Source: Corynebacterium lubricantis DSM 45231
GTDB lineage: Bacteria > Actinomycetota > Actinomycetes > Mycobacteriales > Mycobacteriaceae
Direction: 5' to 3'
DNA: 64,000 bases
Assembly (NCBI RefSeq): GCF_000379425.1
Contig: NZ_KB902235.1
Location: 62,001-126,000, forward strand
Shown here: piece after piece, positions 55,190-64,000 of the stretch
How positions within the stretch are numbered: the stretch's first letter is position 1
How the letters are laid out: every line of letters begins with the position of its first letter
The notes under the pieces: model-generated
What the model was told of the DNA's origin: nothing
What the model saw: the letters and a program-made list of their open reading frames with translations, nothing else
The model's database searches: none
Translations under genes and position numbers: made by a program

Positions 55190-56848
55190 ATGACCACCAC
55201 AATGAAACGGGCAACCGAGTTCAAGGGCAATGACTCCGCCCTGCTCGGTATCGTCCTTGCAGTTATTACCTTCTGGCTCTTCGCTCAGACCACCCTGAAT
55301 ATCGGCCCTGCGATCGGTCAAGACATCGGCACCCCAGATGCCGTCATGAACATCGCGATTTCCTTGTCCGCACTGTTTTCCGGCATGTTCATCGTCGTGG
55401 CCGGTGGTTTCGCCGATAAGGTTGGCCGCGTCAAGATGGCTACCTGGGGCAACATCCTGGGCATCGTCGGTTCCCTCCTCGTCGGCCTGGCTGGTGGCCC
55501 AGCAGCACTTGCCACCACCATGCTCGTCGCCGGCCGTATCTTCCAGGGTCTGTCCGCAGCATTCATCATGCCGTCGACCATGGCTCTGCTGAAGACTTAC
55601 TGGCAGGGCAAGGAGCGCCAGCGCGCCGTGTCCATGTGGTCGATCGGTTCCTGGGGCGGCTCCGGCCTAGCCGCGCTTTTCGGCGGCTTCATGGCTTCCA
55701 CCCCACTGGGCTGGCGCTCCATCTTCATCATCTCCGCAGTCATCTCGGTCATCTCGATCATGCTGATGCGCCAGATCCCAGAAGATGCGCCTGCGAAGGA
55801 TTCCAACAAGAAGACCGACTACCCAGGCATCATCTCGCTGGCACTGTTCGTGTTGACCCTGCTGCTCGTAATCACCCAGGGCTCCTCCATCGGCTGGACC
55901 AGCTGGATCACCTGGGCACTCATTGCAATCTGCATTGCCGCTCTGACCTGGTTCATCAAGGTTGAAATGGGCAATCCGAACGCACTGGTCGATTTCGACC
56001 TGTTCAAAAACCCAGTCTTCACCGGCGCAACCGTGTCGAACTTCCTGATCAACGCAACCGCCGGCCTGATCCCAGTTTCCCTCTGGGTGATGCAGGGTGC
56101 TGCTGGTTGGTCCGCTGCTCAGGCCGGCTACCTCACCATCGGTTATGCAGTGTTTATCATCGCGTTCATCCGCGTTGGCGAAAAGCTGCTGCAGCGCTTT
56201 GGCAACAAGAAGCCAATGATCTGGGGCGCGAGCATCGTCGCCGTGGCCATCGCACTGCTGATGTTCACCAACACCATGACCGGCACCTACGTTGTCCTGG
56301 CGATTATCGCTTACTGCCTGTTCGGCCTGGGCCTTGCGTTCTACGCCACCCCATCCACCGACGCTGCCCTGAGCGCGCTTCCCGACGACAAGGCAGGATC
56401 CGGCTCGGGTGTGTACAAGATGGCATCGTCGTTGGGTGCCGCTTTCGGTGCAGCAATTCCTACCTCGATCTTCACCGCAATGCAGACTTCTGGTTCCTCG
56501 GTGCTGGGCAACGTTGTGGATTTCTCCGGTCGTCAGGACAACATCGCTGTGCGTGAAGCTGGAATGGTGGCAATGGGCGTCATCCTGATCATGGCGCTGA
56601 TTGCACTGGCATCGATCATCCTCCTGATCCCTGCGGAAGCGGGCAAGAAGAAGTCCGAGAATGCGGATAACAAGCCGGAAGAAATGCTGCACGCAGCCGA
56701 AGAAGAACTCGAAGCTGCAGAAGCCCGCTTGGTAAAGGCAACTGAAGCCGAAAAGGCCGCGCGCGCCAAACTTGCGCAAGCACAGCAGGCTGCTTCTGAG
56801 CTAGGCACCGGCACAGCAGCTGGATCTGCTCCCGCTACTGCAAAGTAA
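55190..56848 (+). CDS. MFS transporter (DHA2-like) with C-terminal coiled coil
   Basis: A 552-residue transporter with about 14 membrane helices in residues ~15-480. FADKVGRVKMATWG is the MFS loop 2-3 motif. After the last helix, about 65 residues form a charged Ala/Glu/Lys coiled coil (ENADNKPEEMLHAAEEELEAAEARLVKATEAEKAARAKL) that is unusual for drug:H+ antiporters. It is co-transcribed with the M20 amidohydrolase, so peptides, N-acyl amino acids or related compounds are plausible cargoes. That part is inferred from context. Confidence 0.87.
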   Translation: MTTTMKRATEFKGNDSALLGIVLAVITFWLFAQTTLNIGPAIGQDIGTPDAVMNIAISLSALFSGMFIVVAGGFADKVGRVKMATWGNILGIVGSLLVGLAGGPAALATTMLVAGRIFQGLSAAFIMPSTMALLKTYWQGKERQRAVSMWSIGSWGGSGLAALFGGFMASTPLGWRSIFIISAVISVISIMLMRQIPEDAPAKDSNKKTDYPGIISLALFVLTLLLVITQGSSIGWTSWITWALIAICIAALTWFIKVEMGNPNALVDFDLFKNPVFTGATVSNFLINATAGLIPVSLWVMQGAAGWSAAQAGYLTIGYAVFIIAFIRVGEKLLQRFGNKKPMIWGASIVAVAIALLMFTNTMTGTYVVLAIIAYCLFGLGLAFYATPSTDAALSALPDDKAGSGSGVYKMASSLGAAFGAAIPTSIFTAMQTSGSSVLGNVVDFSGRQDNIAVREAGMVAMGVILIMALIALASIILLIPAEAGKKKSENADNKPEEMLHAAEEELEAAEARLVKATEAEKAARAKLAQAQQAASELGTGTAAGSAPATAK

Positions 56849-56878
56849 TAGGACAAAGTAGAAGCTAGAAAACCAAAA

Positions 56879-56924
56879 ACAGCGCCCTTCCTCTCCGAAT
56901 GAAATCGGGGAGGAAGGGCGCTGT
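56879..56924. terminator. Bidirectional terminator between MFS gene and rplE
   Basis: Long stem ACAGCGCCCTTCCTC / GAGGAAGGGCGCTGT with an inner TCCGA/TCGGG pair and T tracts on both sides (TTTTTT to the right, TTTTTGG on the minus strand). Confidence 0.95.
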
Positions 56925-56929
56925 TTTTT

Positions 56930-56942
56930 CGTCGTCAAGCGA
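56930..56942 (+). repeat. CGTCGTNAAGCGA motif, copy 8 (rplE 3' region)
   Basis: Exact match CGTCGTCAAGCGA between the rplE stop (56950) and the terminator above, directly against its T tract. Confidence 0.85.
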
Positions 56943-56949
56943 GCGAGGC

Positions 56950-57528
56950 TTATGCCTGCTGCATCTTGCCGTCCTTGTCCTTGAATGGGAATCCAAGGTG
57001 GCGGAGCAGCGCGCGGCCTTCTTCATTGTTGGTCGCGGTGGTCACGACGGTGATGTCCATACCGCGTGGGCGGTCGATCTTGTCAACGTCGATTTCGTAG
57101 AACATGGTCTGCTCGGTCAAGCCGAAGGTGTAGTTGCCATGTCCGTCGAACTGCTGGTCCGACAGGCCGCGGAAGTCGCGGATACGAGGAAGTGCAACCG
57201 TCAGCAGACGGTCCAGGAACTCCCACATACGGTCGCCGCGCAGGGTAACCTTTGCGCCGATTGGCATGCCTTCGCGGAGCTTGAAGTTAGCAATGGACTG
57301 CTTTGCGCGACGCAGCTGTGGCTTCTGGCCGGTGATCGCGGTGAGGTCTTCGAGAGCACCGTTGATCATCTTGGAGTCACGTGCAGCGTCGCCGACGCCC
57401 ATGTTGACAACGATCTTGGTCAGGCCAGGGACCTGCATGACGTTGTCGTAGCCGAACTGCTCGCCCATCTTGCCGCGGATTTCTTCGCGGTACTGGGTCT
57501 TCAGGCGTGGTGTGTAGTTGTCAGCCAT
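56950..57528 (-). CDS. rplE: 50S ribosomal protein L5
   Basis: A 192-residue L5 (5S rRNA-binding). [45 protein letters not shown] and [26 protein letters not shown] are canonical. ATG 57528 is used rather than a longer open frame that runs into rplX. It is the last gene of rplN-rplX-rplE. The next spc gene, rpsH, is displaced to 47449 by about 9.5 kb of unrelated genes. Confidence 0.97.
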   Translation of the reverse strand: MADNYTPRLKTQYREEIRGKMGEQFGYDNVMQVPGLTKIVVNMGVGDAARDSKMINGALEDLTAITGQKPQLRRAKQSIANFKLREGMPIGAKVTLRGDRMWEFLDRLLTVALPRIRDFRGLSDQQFDGHGNYTFGLTEQTMFYEIDVDKIDRPRGMDITVVTTATNNEEGRALLRHLGFPFKDKDGKMQQA

Positions 57529-57529
57529 C

Positions 57530-57844
57530 TTAGATGTCCTCCCCGTTCGACTTAGCAACGCGAACCTTCTTGCCGTCTTCGTCGAAGCGGTAAGACACGC
57601 GGGATGGGTTTCCATCGGTATCCAGGATCATCACGTTGGATACGTGGATTGGAGCTTCCTGGGTTACGATGCCGCCGGACTCAGCGCCACGCTCGGTAGC
57701 GGAGTTTGCGACGTGCTTCTTCACACGGTTAACGCCCTCAACGAGGACCTTGTCGCGCTTCGGGTAAGCCTCGATGACCTTGCCCTGAGCGCCCTTGTCT
57801 GGTCCGGAAATTACCTGAACCATGTCACCCTTTTTGATCTTCAT
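57530..57844 (-). CDS. rplX: 50S ribosomal protein L24
   Basis: A 104-residue L24 with the KOW motif [39 protein letters not shown] at its start. One base separates it from rplE, so translation is coupled. Confidence 0.97.
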   Translation of the reverse strand: MKIKKGDMVQVISGPDKGAQGKVIEAYPKRDKVLVEGVNRVKKHVANSATERGAESGGIVTQEAPIHVSNVMILDTDGNPSRVSYRFDEDGKKVRVAKSNGEDI

Positions 57845-57848
57845 AAGA

Positions 57849-58217
57849 CTAGATCACCTCCGGTGCGAGAGAAACGATCTTCATGAACTTCTTGTCACGA
57901 AGCTCGCGAGCAACAGGGCCGAAGATACGGGTGCCGCGTGGCTCAGAGTCGTTCTTGATAAGGACAGCTGCATTCTCGTCGAATGAGATGTAGGAACCGT
58001 CTGCACGACGGGTTTCCTTCTTGGTACGCACGATTACTGCGCGTACAACTTCGCCCGCCTTGACGTTGCCACCTGGGGCAGCGTCCTTGACGGAGGCGAC
58101 GATGGTATCGCCGATGCCGGCGAAACGTCGAACAGATCCACCGAGGACGCGGATGCACTGAATTTCACGTGCACCAGTGTTATCGGCGACCTTCAGACGC
58201 GATTCTTGCTGAATCAC
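57849..58217 (-). CDS. rplN: 50S ribosomal protein L14
   Basis: A 122-residue L14, [28 protein letters not shown], ending [18 protein letters not shown]. It starts the rplN-X-E transcript. The 222 bases to the next gene show no coding signal; one three-mismatch relative of the intergenic motif is at 58292-58304. Confidence 0.97.
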   Translation of the reverse strand: MIQQESRLKVADNTGAREIQCIRVLGGSVRRFAGIGDTIVASVKDAAPGGNVKAGEVVRAVIVRTKKETRRADGSYISFDENAAVLIKNDSEPRGTRIFGPVARELRDKKFMKIVSLAPEVI

Positions 58218-58439
58218 AGTTGGTCTCCTGACCTGGATTATTGTGCGCCAGATTTCCGTCCTGTACGCACGTGGTCAATGTCTTCGAAGTCATGCTTTGC
58301 GACGAACTACTGTCGAAGGGTCTCGGCCTGGACGTTCGGAAATCAACGTCGCATGCCGACCAGCATAAACAACCCATGTATTAAACCATGTGGCGGCCGT
58401 ATTTTCCAAATCGCCTTCTCACGCTTTAAGGCCGTGACC

Positions 58440-59369
58440 TTATACTATGCGCGCTTCTGGAAGATAATGGCGCACGATGTCTTCCTCGGTTGCTTGGTCG
58501 AGCGGTTCTGAGTCATCTGATTGCTTCACATCCACCTCGTTGAGGTCGTCGGTATTGCGCACCAGCACGGTAGTAATGCTGTCTTGTTCTGCAGCGTCGA
58601 CGAGTTCGGCCATCATGCTCAGCGCCGGGGCGACGTCCTCGCCGTCGAGGCGTTGCAGGCTTAGCCGCGGGCTGGTTTCGCTTTGGGTTTCAAAGTTCAC
58701 GATGGGCGGGGCATCGTAGACGGGAACGTAGTGGTCGATGAGCTGCGTGATGCGCTCCTGCTGTGCTGCGGCTTCTTGCCAGCTATTGGCCACGATAAAT
58801 TCGATCCGGTCCGAGCGCGTCCCCTCTCCCGTGTCAGCGTTATTCGCCACTACCTCGACGTGGCTGATCCCTGGGACGGGTTGGCTGAATAGTTCGACCA
58901 GCCATGCATTCGCCACCCGAGGGTCGATGCGATACGTGGTGGGTGGGTTATCGGATTCGAGCCAGCCCGTGAAATAGCTCGGGTCCAGCGGATCCTTGGA
59001 CCACTGCCCTTTGAGAAAGTCCGCCGAGTCTTCAATAGCGGTGCGCTCGTTGGGGTCCACGGTGATAGTCACGGTATATCCGCGCCAGGAATTGCTCTTC
59101 ACCTCGCCTTCGATCTGAACATCGTGTCCGGCCAGATCCTGCTCCGCGCGAGCGAGCGAATTGTCTAGGGCTGATTGGGCACGCTCATCGGGGTTGTCTT
59201 GCTCGGTGGATCTATTGAACTGTCCCGTAATCACTCCGACGACGATGAGCACGAGGATCACGCTGATCAGTACAGGCAGCAAGTTTTTCGCCCTGGCAAC
59301 AGCTACCGGACCAGCAGAGCGATACTCGGGCTGTTCCGGGGGATCCTGTTGGTTGTGCGGAGTCGTCAT
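58440..59369 (-). CDS. Membrane-anchored hypothetical protein
   Basis: A 309-residue protein with a Pro/Gln-rich cytoplasmic start, one membrane helix at about 32-52 (LLPVLISVILVLIVVGVITG), and an extracytoplasmic domain of about 255 residues with few cysteines and an ordered beta/alpha look (SWRGYTVTITVDPNERTAIEDSADFLKG). I do not recognise the family. ATG 59369 is used; an in-frame GTG at 59378 is also possible. It splits rpsQ from rplN, two genes that are otherwise adjacent in most bacteria, and its upstream region holds an operator-like array. Confidence 0.75.
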   Translation of the reverse strand: MTTPHNQQDPPEQPEYRSAGPVAVARAKNLLPVLISVILVLIVVGVITGQFNRSTEQDNPDERAQSALDNSLARAEQDLAGHDVQIEGEVKSNSWRGYTVTITVDPNERTAIEDSADFLKGQWSKDPLDPSYFTGWLESDNPPTTYRIDPRVANAWLVELFSQPVPGISHVEVVANNADTGEGTRSDRIEFIVANSWQEAAAQQERITQLIDHYVPVYDAPPIVNFETQSETSPRLSLQRLDGEDVAPALSMMAELVDAAEQDSITTVLVRNTDDLNEVDVKQSDDSEPLDQATEEDIVRHYLPEARIV

Positions 59370-59438
59370 GCTTCTCACCTAAGCAAACATGGCTGTGGTC
59401 TGCAGTTTTTGCGCTGAAATTCACAGCCAGGCTGTCGG

Positions 59439-59518
59439 AATCGACCACGCTGATTTAGTGTTCGCTCCAGCAGGCATAAATGGCATATTTTTCGGGTTGG
59501 TCGATTCTGAAATCGACC
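59439..59518 (-). promoter_or_regulatory. AATCGACC operator-like array
   Basis: A perfect palindrome GGTCGATT-CTGA-AATCGACC at 59499-59518 and a third AATCGACC half-site at 59439-59446. Both rightward half-sites continue as AATCGACCACG. The array is 70-150 bases upstream of the membrane-anchored gene at 58440-59369, and no other gene start lies nearby. The regulator is unknown. Confidence 0.6.
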
Positions 59519-59559
59519 ACGTTAGATTTGGGCAGGGGCAACCAGCCTAAGAAACAGCA

Positions 59560-59592
59560 AAAGGCCCGCAACCGGGAAGGTTGCGGGCCTTT
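59560..59592 (-). terminator. rpsQ terminator
   Basis: Perfect stem AAAGGCCCGCAACC / GGTTGCGGGCCTTT around a 5-base loop, closing the S10-type transcript after rpsQ. Confidence 0.95.
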
Positions 59593-59595
59593 GCT

Positions 59596-59608
59596 CGTCG
59601 TAAAGCGA
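59596..59608 (+). repeat. CGTCGTNAAGCGA motif, copy 9 (rpsQ 3' region)
   Basis: Exact match CGTCGTAAAGCGA three bases from the rpsQ terminator stem, between it and the rpsQ stop at 59616. Confidence 0.85.
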
Positions 59609-59615
59609 AAATGCT

Positions 59616-59897
59616 TTAGCGAGCCTTCTCTACGATCTCGACGAGACGGAAGTGCTTGTCCTTGGACAAAGGACGGGTCTCAGCGATGCGAACCAGGTCG
59701 CCGATGCCGGCAATCTGCTCCTCGTCGTGAGCCTTCACGCGCTTGTTCTTGCGCATGATCTTGCTGTACAGAGCGTGGGACTTGCGGTCCTCGAGCTGTA
59801 CGACGATGGTCTTTTCCATCTTGTCGGACACAACATAACCCTGACGGATCTTCTGTGCGCCCTTGTCGGTGTTTTCAGTCACGTTAGCCTCACTCAT
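59616..59897 (-). CDS. rpsQ: 30S ribosomal protein S17
   Basis: A 93-residue S17, [40 protein letters not shown], with the OB-fold C-terminal [27 protein letters not shown]. It ends the rplC-to-rpsQ gene run. Confidence 0.97.
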   Translation of the reverse strand: MSEANVTENTDKGAQKIRQGYVVSDKMEKTIVVQLEDRKSHALYSKIMRKNKRVKAHDEEQIAGIGDLVRIAETRPLSKDKHFRLVEIVEKAR

Positions 59898-59899
59898 GT

Positions 59900-60130
59900 T
59901 TACGCCTCAGCTCCTGGGATCACCGACAGGCCGAGCTCGCGCTCGCGCTGCACAGTGTAGATACGAGCGATGTTGCGCTTAACCTCGGAAATACGACGGT
60001 TGTTGGTCAGCTGGCCGGTAGCAAGCTGGAAGCGCAGGTTGAACAGCTCTTCCTTTGCCTCGGTCAACTTGTCGGTCAGTTCTTCCGGAGAGAGCTCACG
60101 GTATTCGTGTGCTGGGGTTCCTGCAGCCAT
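59900..60130 (-). CDS. rpmC: 50S ribosomal protein L29
   Basis: A 76-residue L29, [43 protein letters not shown], two helices, of usual length with a short N-terminal extension. Its start overlaps the rplP stop. Confidence 0.96.
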   Translation of the reverse strand: MAAGTPAHEYRELSPEELTDKLTEAKEELFNLRFQLATGQLTNNRRISEVKRNIARIYTVQRERELGLSVIPGAEA

Positions 60131-60546
60131 TAGTACTGGTCCTCCTTAGCGATAATGCGGACCTTCATAGGCAGCTTCTGAGCCGCACGGCGCAGAGCCT
60201 CGGTTGCGGTAGCCTCATCCGGGTAGGACATCTCGAAGAGAATGCGGCCTGGCTTAACGTTAGCCACCCACTTCTCCACAGGGCCCTTACCGGAACCCAT
60301 ACGAACGCCGAGTGGCTTCTGGGTCAAAGGACGGTCCGGGAAGATGGTGATCCAGACCTTGCCACCACGCTTGACGTGGCGGTTGATGGCAATACGGCCT
60401 GCCTCAATCTGACGGTTGGTCACGTACGCTGGCTCGAGAGCCTGGATTGCGTAGTCACCGAACTGAATCTTGTTGCCACCCTTGGACACACCAGAACGAG
60501 TCGGGCGGTGCTGGCGGCGGTACTTGACGCGCTTAGGGATAAGCAT
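60130..60546 (-). CDS. rplP: 50S ribosomal protein L16
   Basis: A 138-residue L16, [81 protein letters not shown] is canonical. It helps position A-site tRNA. Confidence 0.97.
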   Translation of the reverse strand: MLIPKRVKYRRQHRPTRSGVSKGGNKIQFGDYAIQALEPAYVTNRQIEAGRIAINRHVKRGGKVWITIFPDRPLTQKPLGVRMGSGKGPVEKWVANVKPGRILFEMSYPDEATATEALRRAAQKLPMKVRIIAKEDQY

Positions 60547-60552
60547 TGAGTC

Positions 60553-61299
60553 TTAGCCCTCCTTCTTCTGCTCTGCACGCTGGCGGCGCTGGCCACCACG
60601 GCGTGGGCGGCGATCACGATCACCACGGCCACGGCCTGCGGACGGTGCGTTGAGCTCGGACTCGCGAACGCCACCAACGACGTCGCCCTTGTAGATCCAG
60701 ACCTTCACGCCGATGCGGCCGAAGGTGGTGTGAGCCTCAGCGAAACCGTAGTCGATCTCTGCACGCAGGGTGTGCAGAGGAACACGGCCCTCGTGGTAGC
60801 GCTCAACGCGGGACATTTCTGCGCCACCGAGACGGCCGGAGCAGAGCACCTTGATGCCCTTGACCTGTGGCTGACGCATTGCAGACTGGATGGACTTGCG
60901 CATTGCACGACGGAATGCGACGCGGTTTACCAGCTGCTCGGCAATCGACTGAGCAACGAGAGTTGCGTTAGCGTCGACGTTCTTGACCTCGAGGATGTTC
61001 AGAGCGACCATCTTGCCGGTGAGCTTCTCCAGCTCACGGCGGATGCGATCTGCCTCTGCGCCACGACGACCAATCACGATGCCCGGACGGGCGGTGTGAA
61101 TGTCAACGCGGACACGGTCACGAGTGCGCTCGATGACAACATCAGCGATACCAGCGCGGTCCAGGCCCTTGGACAGGAACTCGCGGATCTTGATGTCTTC
61201 TGCGACGTACTCGGAGTAGTTCTTATCGGCGTACCAGTGGGACTTCCAGTCAGCGGTAATACCCAGTCGTAGGCCGTGTGGGTGAATCTTCTGGCCCAT
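60553..61299 (-). CDS. rpsC: 30S ribosomal protein S3
   Basis: A 248-residue S3 with the KH domain ([31 protein letters not shown]) at about 70-102. The C-terminal [30 protein letters not shown] is a basic actinobacterial tail. Its start overlaps rplV. Confidence 0.97.
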   Translation of the reverse strand: MGQKIHPHGLRLGITADWKSHWYADKNYSEYVAEDIKIREFLSKGLDRAGIADVVIERTRDRVRVDIHTARPGIVIGRRGAEADRIRRELEKLTGKMVALNILEVKNVDANATLVAQSIAEQLVNRVAFRRAMRKSIQSAMRQPQVKGIKVLCSGRLGGAEMSRVERYHEGRVPLHTLRAEIDYGFAEAHTTFGRIGVKVWIYKGDVVGGVRESELNAPSAGRGRGDRDRRPRRGGQRRQRAEQKKEG

Positions 61300-61661
61300 T
61301 ACTTGGCCCCTTCCTTCTGGCTTTCAACTACCACAGTGATGTGGGAGGTGCGCTTGCGGATCTGGAACGCACGGCCCTGAGCGCGTGGCTGGAAGCGACG
61401 CATGGTTGGGCCTTCGTTGGCGTAGCACTCAGAGACGATGAGGGTGCGTGGGTCCAGGCCGAAGTTGTTTTCAGCGTTGGCTGCTGCAGAAGCAACGACC
61501 TTGGCAACAGGCTTAGCTGCGCCCTGTGGTGCGTACTTCAGGATAGCCAATGCCTCGGACACGGTCTTGCCGCGAACGAGATCGAGGACACGGTTGACCT
61601 TCATCTGGGAGATGCGGACGAACTTCGCGGTCGCGGATGCGGAGGTGATTGTCTCACTCAT
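61299..61661 (-). CDS. rplV: 50S ribosomal protein L22
   Basis: A 120-residue L22. [35 protein letters not shown] and the tunnel-reaching loop [24 protein letters not shown] match the family. It follows rpsS by three bases. Confidence 0.97.
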   Translation of the reverse strand: MSETITSASATAKFVRISQMKVNRVLDLVRGKTVSEALAILKYAPQGAAKPVAKVVASAAANAENNFGLDPRTLIVSECYANEGPTMRRFQPRAQGRAFQIRKRTSHITVVVESQKEGAK

Positions 61662-61664
61662 CGC

Positions 61665-61940
61665 TTATCGACGTCCCTTCTGGTCCTTGATGTGACCCTT
61701 AAAGGTCTTGGTAGGTGCAAACTCACCGAGCTTGTGGCCAACCATTGCTTCATCGATGAACACTGGGACGTGCTTACGACCGTCGTGGACGGCGAAAGTG
61801 TGGCCAATGAAATCAGGAAGAATGGTGGAACGGCGAGACCAGGTCTTGATGACCTGCTTGGTGCCCTTCTCGTTTTGAGCGTCTACCTTGTTGAGGAGGT
61901 GCTCATCGACGAACGGGCCCTTCTTTAGGCTGCGTGGCAT
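61665..61940 (-). CDS. rpsS: 30S ribosomal protein S19
   Basis: A 91-residue S19, [62 protein letters not shown], one residue shorter than many relatives. It follows rplB by 16 bases. Confidence 0.97.
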   Translation of the reverse strand: MPRSLKKGPFVDEHLLNKVDAQNEKGTKQVIKTWSRRSTILPDFIGHTFAVHDGRKHVPVFIDEAMVGHKLGEFAPTKTFKGHIKDQKGRR

Positions 61941-61956
61941 GTCTGTTTACCTCCTC

Positions 61957-62790
61957 TTAGCGCTTGTTCGCACGACGACGTCGCACGATCATGTTGTTGG
62001 AATAACGGTTCGGGTTACGGGTACGGCCTTCCTTCTGGCCCCAAGGGGACACAGGGTGACGACCACCGGAAGTCTTACCTTCACCACCACCGTGTGGGTG
62101 ATCCACAGGGTTCATGACAACACCGCGGACCGTTGGGCGCCAGCCCTTCCAGCGCATACGGCCGGCCTTACCCCAGCGGATGTTGATCTGGTCAGCGTTG
62201 CCGACCTCACCAACAGTTGCGCGGCAACGAATGTCCACGCGACGGATTTCGGAAGAAGGCATACGCAGAACAGCGTAGGAGCCTTCCTTACCGAGCAGCT
62301 GGATGGAAGCACCAGCGGAGCGAGCAAGCTTAGCGCCTGCGCCTGGCTTGAGCTCCACGGAGTGGATGGTGGTACCGGTTGGGATGTTGCGCAGTGGAAG
62401 GTTGTTGCCAACCTTGATGTCTGCGTTCGGGCCCGACTCGAGAACCATGCCCTGCTTCAGGTTCTTTGGCGCAATGATGTAGCGCTTTTCACCGTCGTAG
62501 TAGTGCAGCAGTGCAATGTTTGCGGTGCGGTTTGGGTCGTACTCGATGTGAGCGACCTTTGCCAGCACGCCGTCCTTGTCGTTACGACGGAAGTCGATAA
62601 CGCGGTAACGGCGCTTGTGTCCACCACCGCGGTGACGGGTGGTGATGTGGCCGTGAGAGTTACGACCACCCTTTTTCGGGAGCGGAGCCAGCAGGTTCTT
62701 TTCCGGAGTAGAGCGAGTGATCTCGCTGAACTCGGAAACGGAGCTGGCGCGGCGACCCGGAGTTGTCGGCTTGTACTTACGAATAGCCAT
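61957..62790 (-). CDS. rplB: 50S ribosomal protein L2
   Basis: A 277-residue L2. [25 protein letters not shown] and [26 protein letters not shown] are the canonical RNA-contact motifs, the latter near the peptidyl transferase centre. Confidence 0.98.
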   Translation of the reverse strand: MAIRKYKPTTPGRRASSVSEFSEITRSTPEKNLLAPLPKKGGRNSHGHITTRHRGGGHKRRYRVIDFRRNDKDGVLAKVAHIEYDPNRTANIALLHYYDGEKRYIIAPKNLKQGMVLESGPNADIKVGNNLPLRNIPTGTTIHSVELKPGAGAKLARSAGASIQLLGKEGSYAVLRMPSSEIRRVDIRCRATVGEVGNADQINIRWGKAGRMRWKGWRPTVRGVVMNPVDHPHGGGEGKTSGGRHPVSPWGQKEGRTRNPNRYSNNMIVRRRRANKR

Positions 62791-62828
62791 AATTGTTCCT
62801 TGTCTTCGAAGTCTTCAGGTGGACGGTC

Positions 62829-63134
62829 TTAAGCGACCGAGCCGCCGAATACGTCGATGGAGTCGCTGCCATCGCGGAGAGTTACGTATGCGCGCTTGGT
62901 GTCCTTACGCTTACCGAAACCGGTGCGGGAGCGCTTGCGCTTGCCCTCACGGTTAACGGTGTTCACGGAAGCAACCTTGACGCCGAAAATCTCTTCCACG
63001 GCAATCTTGATCTGGGTCTTGTTTGCATCACGGTCCACGAAGAACGTGTACGTGTTCTGCTCCATCAGCGAGTAGGTCTTCTCAGAGAGGACCGGCGCGA
63101 TGATGATTTCGCGAGCGTTCGAGGTGTTAGCCAT
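62829..63134 (-). CDS. rplW: 50S ribosomal protein L23
   Basis: A 101-residue L23, at the tunnel exit and contacted by trigger factor and [45 protein letters not shown] is canonical. Its start overlaps the rplD stop as TAATG. Confidence 0.97.
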   Translation of the reverse strand: MANTSNAREIIIAPVLSEKTYSLMEQNTYTFFVDRDANKTQIKIAVEEIFGVKVASVNTVNREGKRKRSRTGFGKRKDTKRAYVTLRDGSDSIDVFGGSVA

Positions 63135-63796
63135 TAGTTCTCCTCCTGCGCTTCTACTGCCTCAGCAGCGTTGCGGTTGGTGAAGGTGTGCAGCGCCTCG
63201 ACAGAGAACACAACATCGTCGGAGTTCAGGACGTCGTAGGTGTTCAGCTGAGCTGGCTCGAGGATATGAACGTGAGGCAGGTTATTAGCGCTGCGACGTG
63301 CGTTCAAGTCCTCGCGGCCTACGACGAGCAGAACCGACTTGCGATCGGTCAACCGCTCGATGAAAGCGCGAGCTGCCTTGGTGGATGGGTCCTGGCCTGG
63401 AACGAGCTCCTCAACGACGTGGATACGTGCGTTGCGTGCGCGGTCGGTCAGAGCGCCAGCCAAAGCTGCCTTGATCATTTTCTTAGGGGTGCGCTGCGAG
63501 TAATCGCGTGGCACTGGGCCGTGGGAAATACCACCGCCGGTGTAGTGAGGTGCACGGATCGAGCCCTGACGAGCGCGACCGGTTCCCTTCTGGCGGAATG
63601 GCTTACGGCCACCGCCACGAACCTCAGCACGGGTCTTGACCTTGTGGGTACCCTGACGTGCTGCAGCAAGCTGTGCATTGACAACCTGGTGCATCAGTGG
63701 GATAGAAGCCTCACGGTCAAAAAGGTCGGCTGGAAGCTCAACAGTGCCGTTGGTCTTACCATCAGCGGTCTGGACATCTAGTGTCAGGTTGGTCAT
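63134..63796 (-). CDS. rplD: 50S ribosomal protein L4
   Basis: A 220-residue L4. [39 protein letters not shown] and the loop region reach the exit tunnel. Its start overlaps the rplC stop as ATGA. L4 autoregulation of the S10 operon is known from E. coli; no such leader is visible here because the operon start lies outside the window. Confidence 0.97.
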   Translation of the reverse strand: MTNLTLDVQTADGKTNGTVELPADLFDREASIPLMHQVVNAQLAAARQGTHKVKTRAEVRGGGRKPFRQKGTGRARQGSIRAPHYTGGGISHGPVPRDYSQRTPKKMIKAALAGALTDRARNARIHVVEELVPGQDPSTKAARAFIERLTDRKSVLLVVGREDLNARRSANNLPHVHILEPAQLNTYDVLNSDDVVFSVEALHTFTNRNAAEAVEAQEEN

Positions 63797-64000
63797 GCGT
63801 GAGCACCGCCCTTCACTGCGGTCTTGACGGTGACAACGCTGCCCTTAGCACCAGGGATTGCACCCTTGATGAGGATCAGGTTGGACTCGCCGTCGATCTT
63901 CTGGATCTTCAGGTTCTGCGTGGTAACGCGGTTGTTACCCATGCGTCCTGCCATGCGGGTGCCCTTGAAAACGCGGCCCGGGGTGGCCGACTGGCCAATC
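63793..64000 (-). CDS. rplC: 50S ribosomal protein L3, C-terminal part
   Basis: The last ~68 codons are in the window, reading [19 protein letters not shown], then [17 protein letters not shown], then [17 protein letters not shown], to the TGA at 63793-63795. These match the L3 C-terminal region ([14 protein letters not shown] is a signature). The 5' end lies beyond the right edge. Confidence 0.96.
   Translation of the reverse strand, partial: IGQSATPGRVFKGTRMAGRMGNNRVTTQNLKIQKIDGESNLILIKGAIPGAKGSVVTVKTAVKGGAHA

Noticed and set aside
10338..59608. The repeated 13-mer as a parS or KOPS/Chi-type site.
   Set aside because: It does not resemble the near-palindromic parS (TGTTTCACGTGAAACA) or GGGNAGGG-type KOPS, and its orientation is mixed (six one way, three the other).

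Overview
The window is a stretch of a mycolate-type actinobacterial chromosome, almost certainly Corynebacterium. Four things point there: the S10/spc/alpha ribosomal clusters with rplQ-truA followed by an ESX (type VII) locus; rplM-rpsI next to glmM, glmS, alr and the t6A genes; a groES-groEL1 pair facing a WhiB-family gene; and an fdhF / small protein / fdhD formate module inside the ribosomal superoperon. The order matches what I recall of C. glutamicum and C. diphtheriae. I cannot name the species.

Layout, left to right. 1-2300: end of a whcB-like gene facing groEL-groES, which has a perfect CIRCE operator over its promoter. 2316-10174: a long leftward block with tsaD-rimI-tsaB, a membrane-anchored protein, a SucE/AspT-type carrier, a methyltransferase, tsaE, alr and two membrane proteins. 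10310-12217: glmS. 12351-15388: a hydrolase facing a three-gene leftward unit (EspC-like small protein, a 557-residue Pro/Glu-rich protein, a 77-residue coiled-coil protein). 15466-18179: glmM and rplM-rpsI. 18216-26468: ESX genes esxB-esxA, a T7SS-associated membrane protein, eccC, then eccD-mycP divergently. 26476-31802: a non-ESX block (PGPGW membrane protein, small membrane protein, PadR regulator plus hydrolase, and a tmsAB-like pair for 10-methyl fatty acids). 31858-35372: eccB and a large polytopic membrane protein. 35467-43920: truA, rplQ, rpoA, rpsD-K-M, infA, an L,D-transpeptidase, map, adk, secY. 44180-47449: a DUF1707 protein facing rplO-rpmD-rpsE-rplR-rplF-rpsH. 47812-56848: fdhF, a small fdhF partner, fdhD, DUF2786 protein, aldo/keto reductase, formate/nitrite channel, M20 amidohydrolase and MFS transporter. 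56950-58217: rplE-X-N. 58440-59369: a membrane-anchored protein of unknown role. 59616-64000: rpsQ to the 3' part of rplC.

Together the genes cover protein synthesis and secretion (ribosome, SecY, Map, ESX), tRNA t6A modification, cell-wall precursor supply (GlmS, GlmM, Alr, L,D-transpeptidase), membrane lipid methylation and formate metabolism. No tRNA, rRNA, CRISPR array, IS element or prophage was seen.

The most unexpected signal is a short motif, CGTCGTNAAGCGA. It occurs nine times exactly in 64 kb, against far less than one expected by chance. In five cases it sits between a stop codon and an intrinsic terminator hairpin. I do not know a name for it. Other points of interest are the EspC-like/Pro-Glu-rich gene unit beside the ESX locus, the non-ESX block that separates eccB from the rest of ESX, and an AATCGACC operator-like array upstream of an uncharacterised gene.
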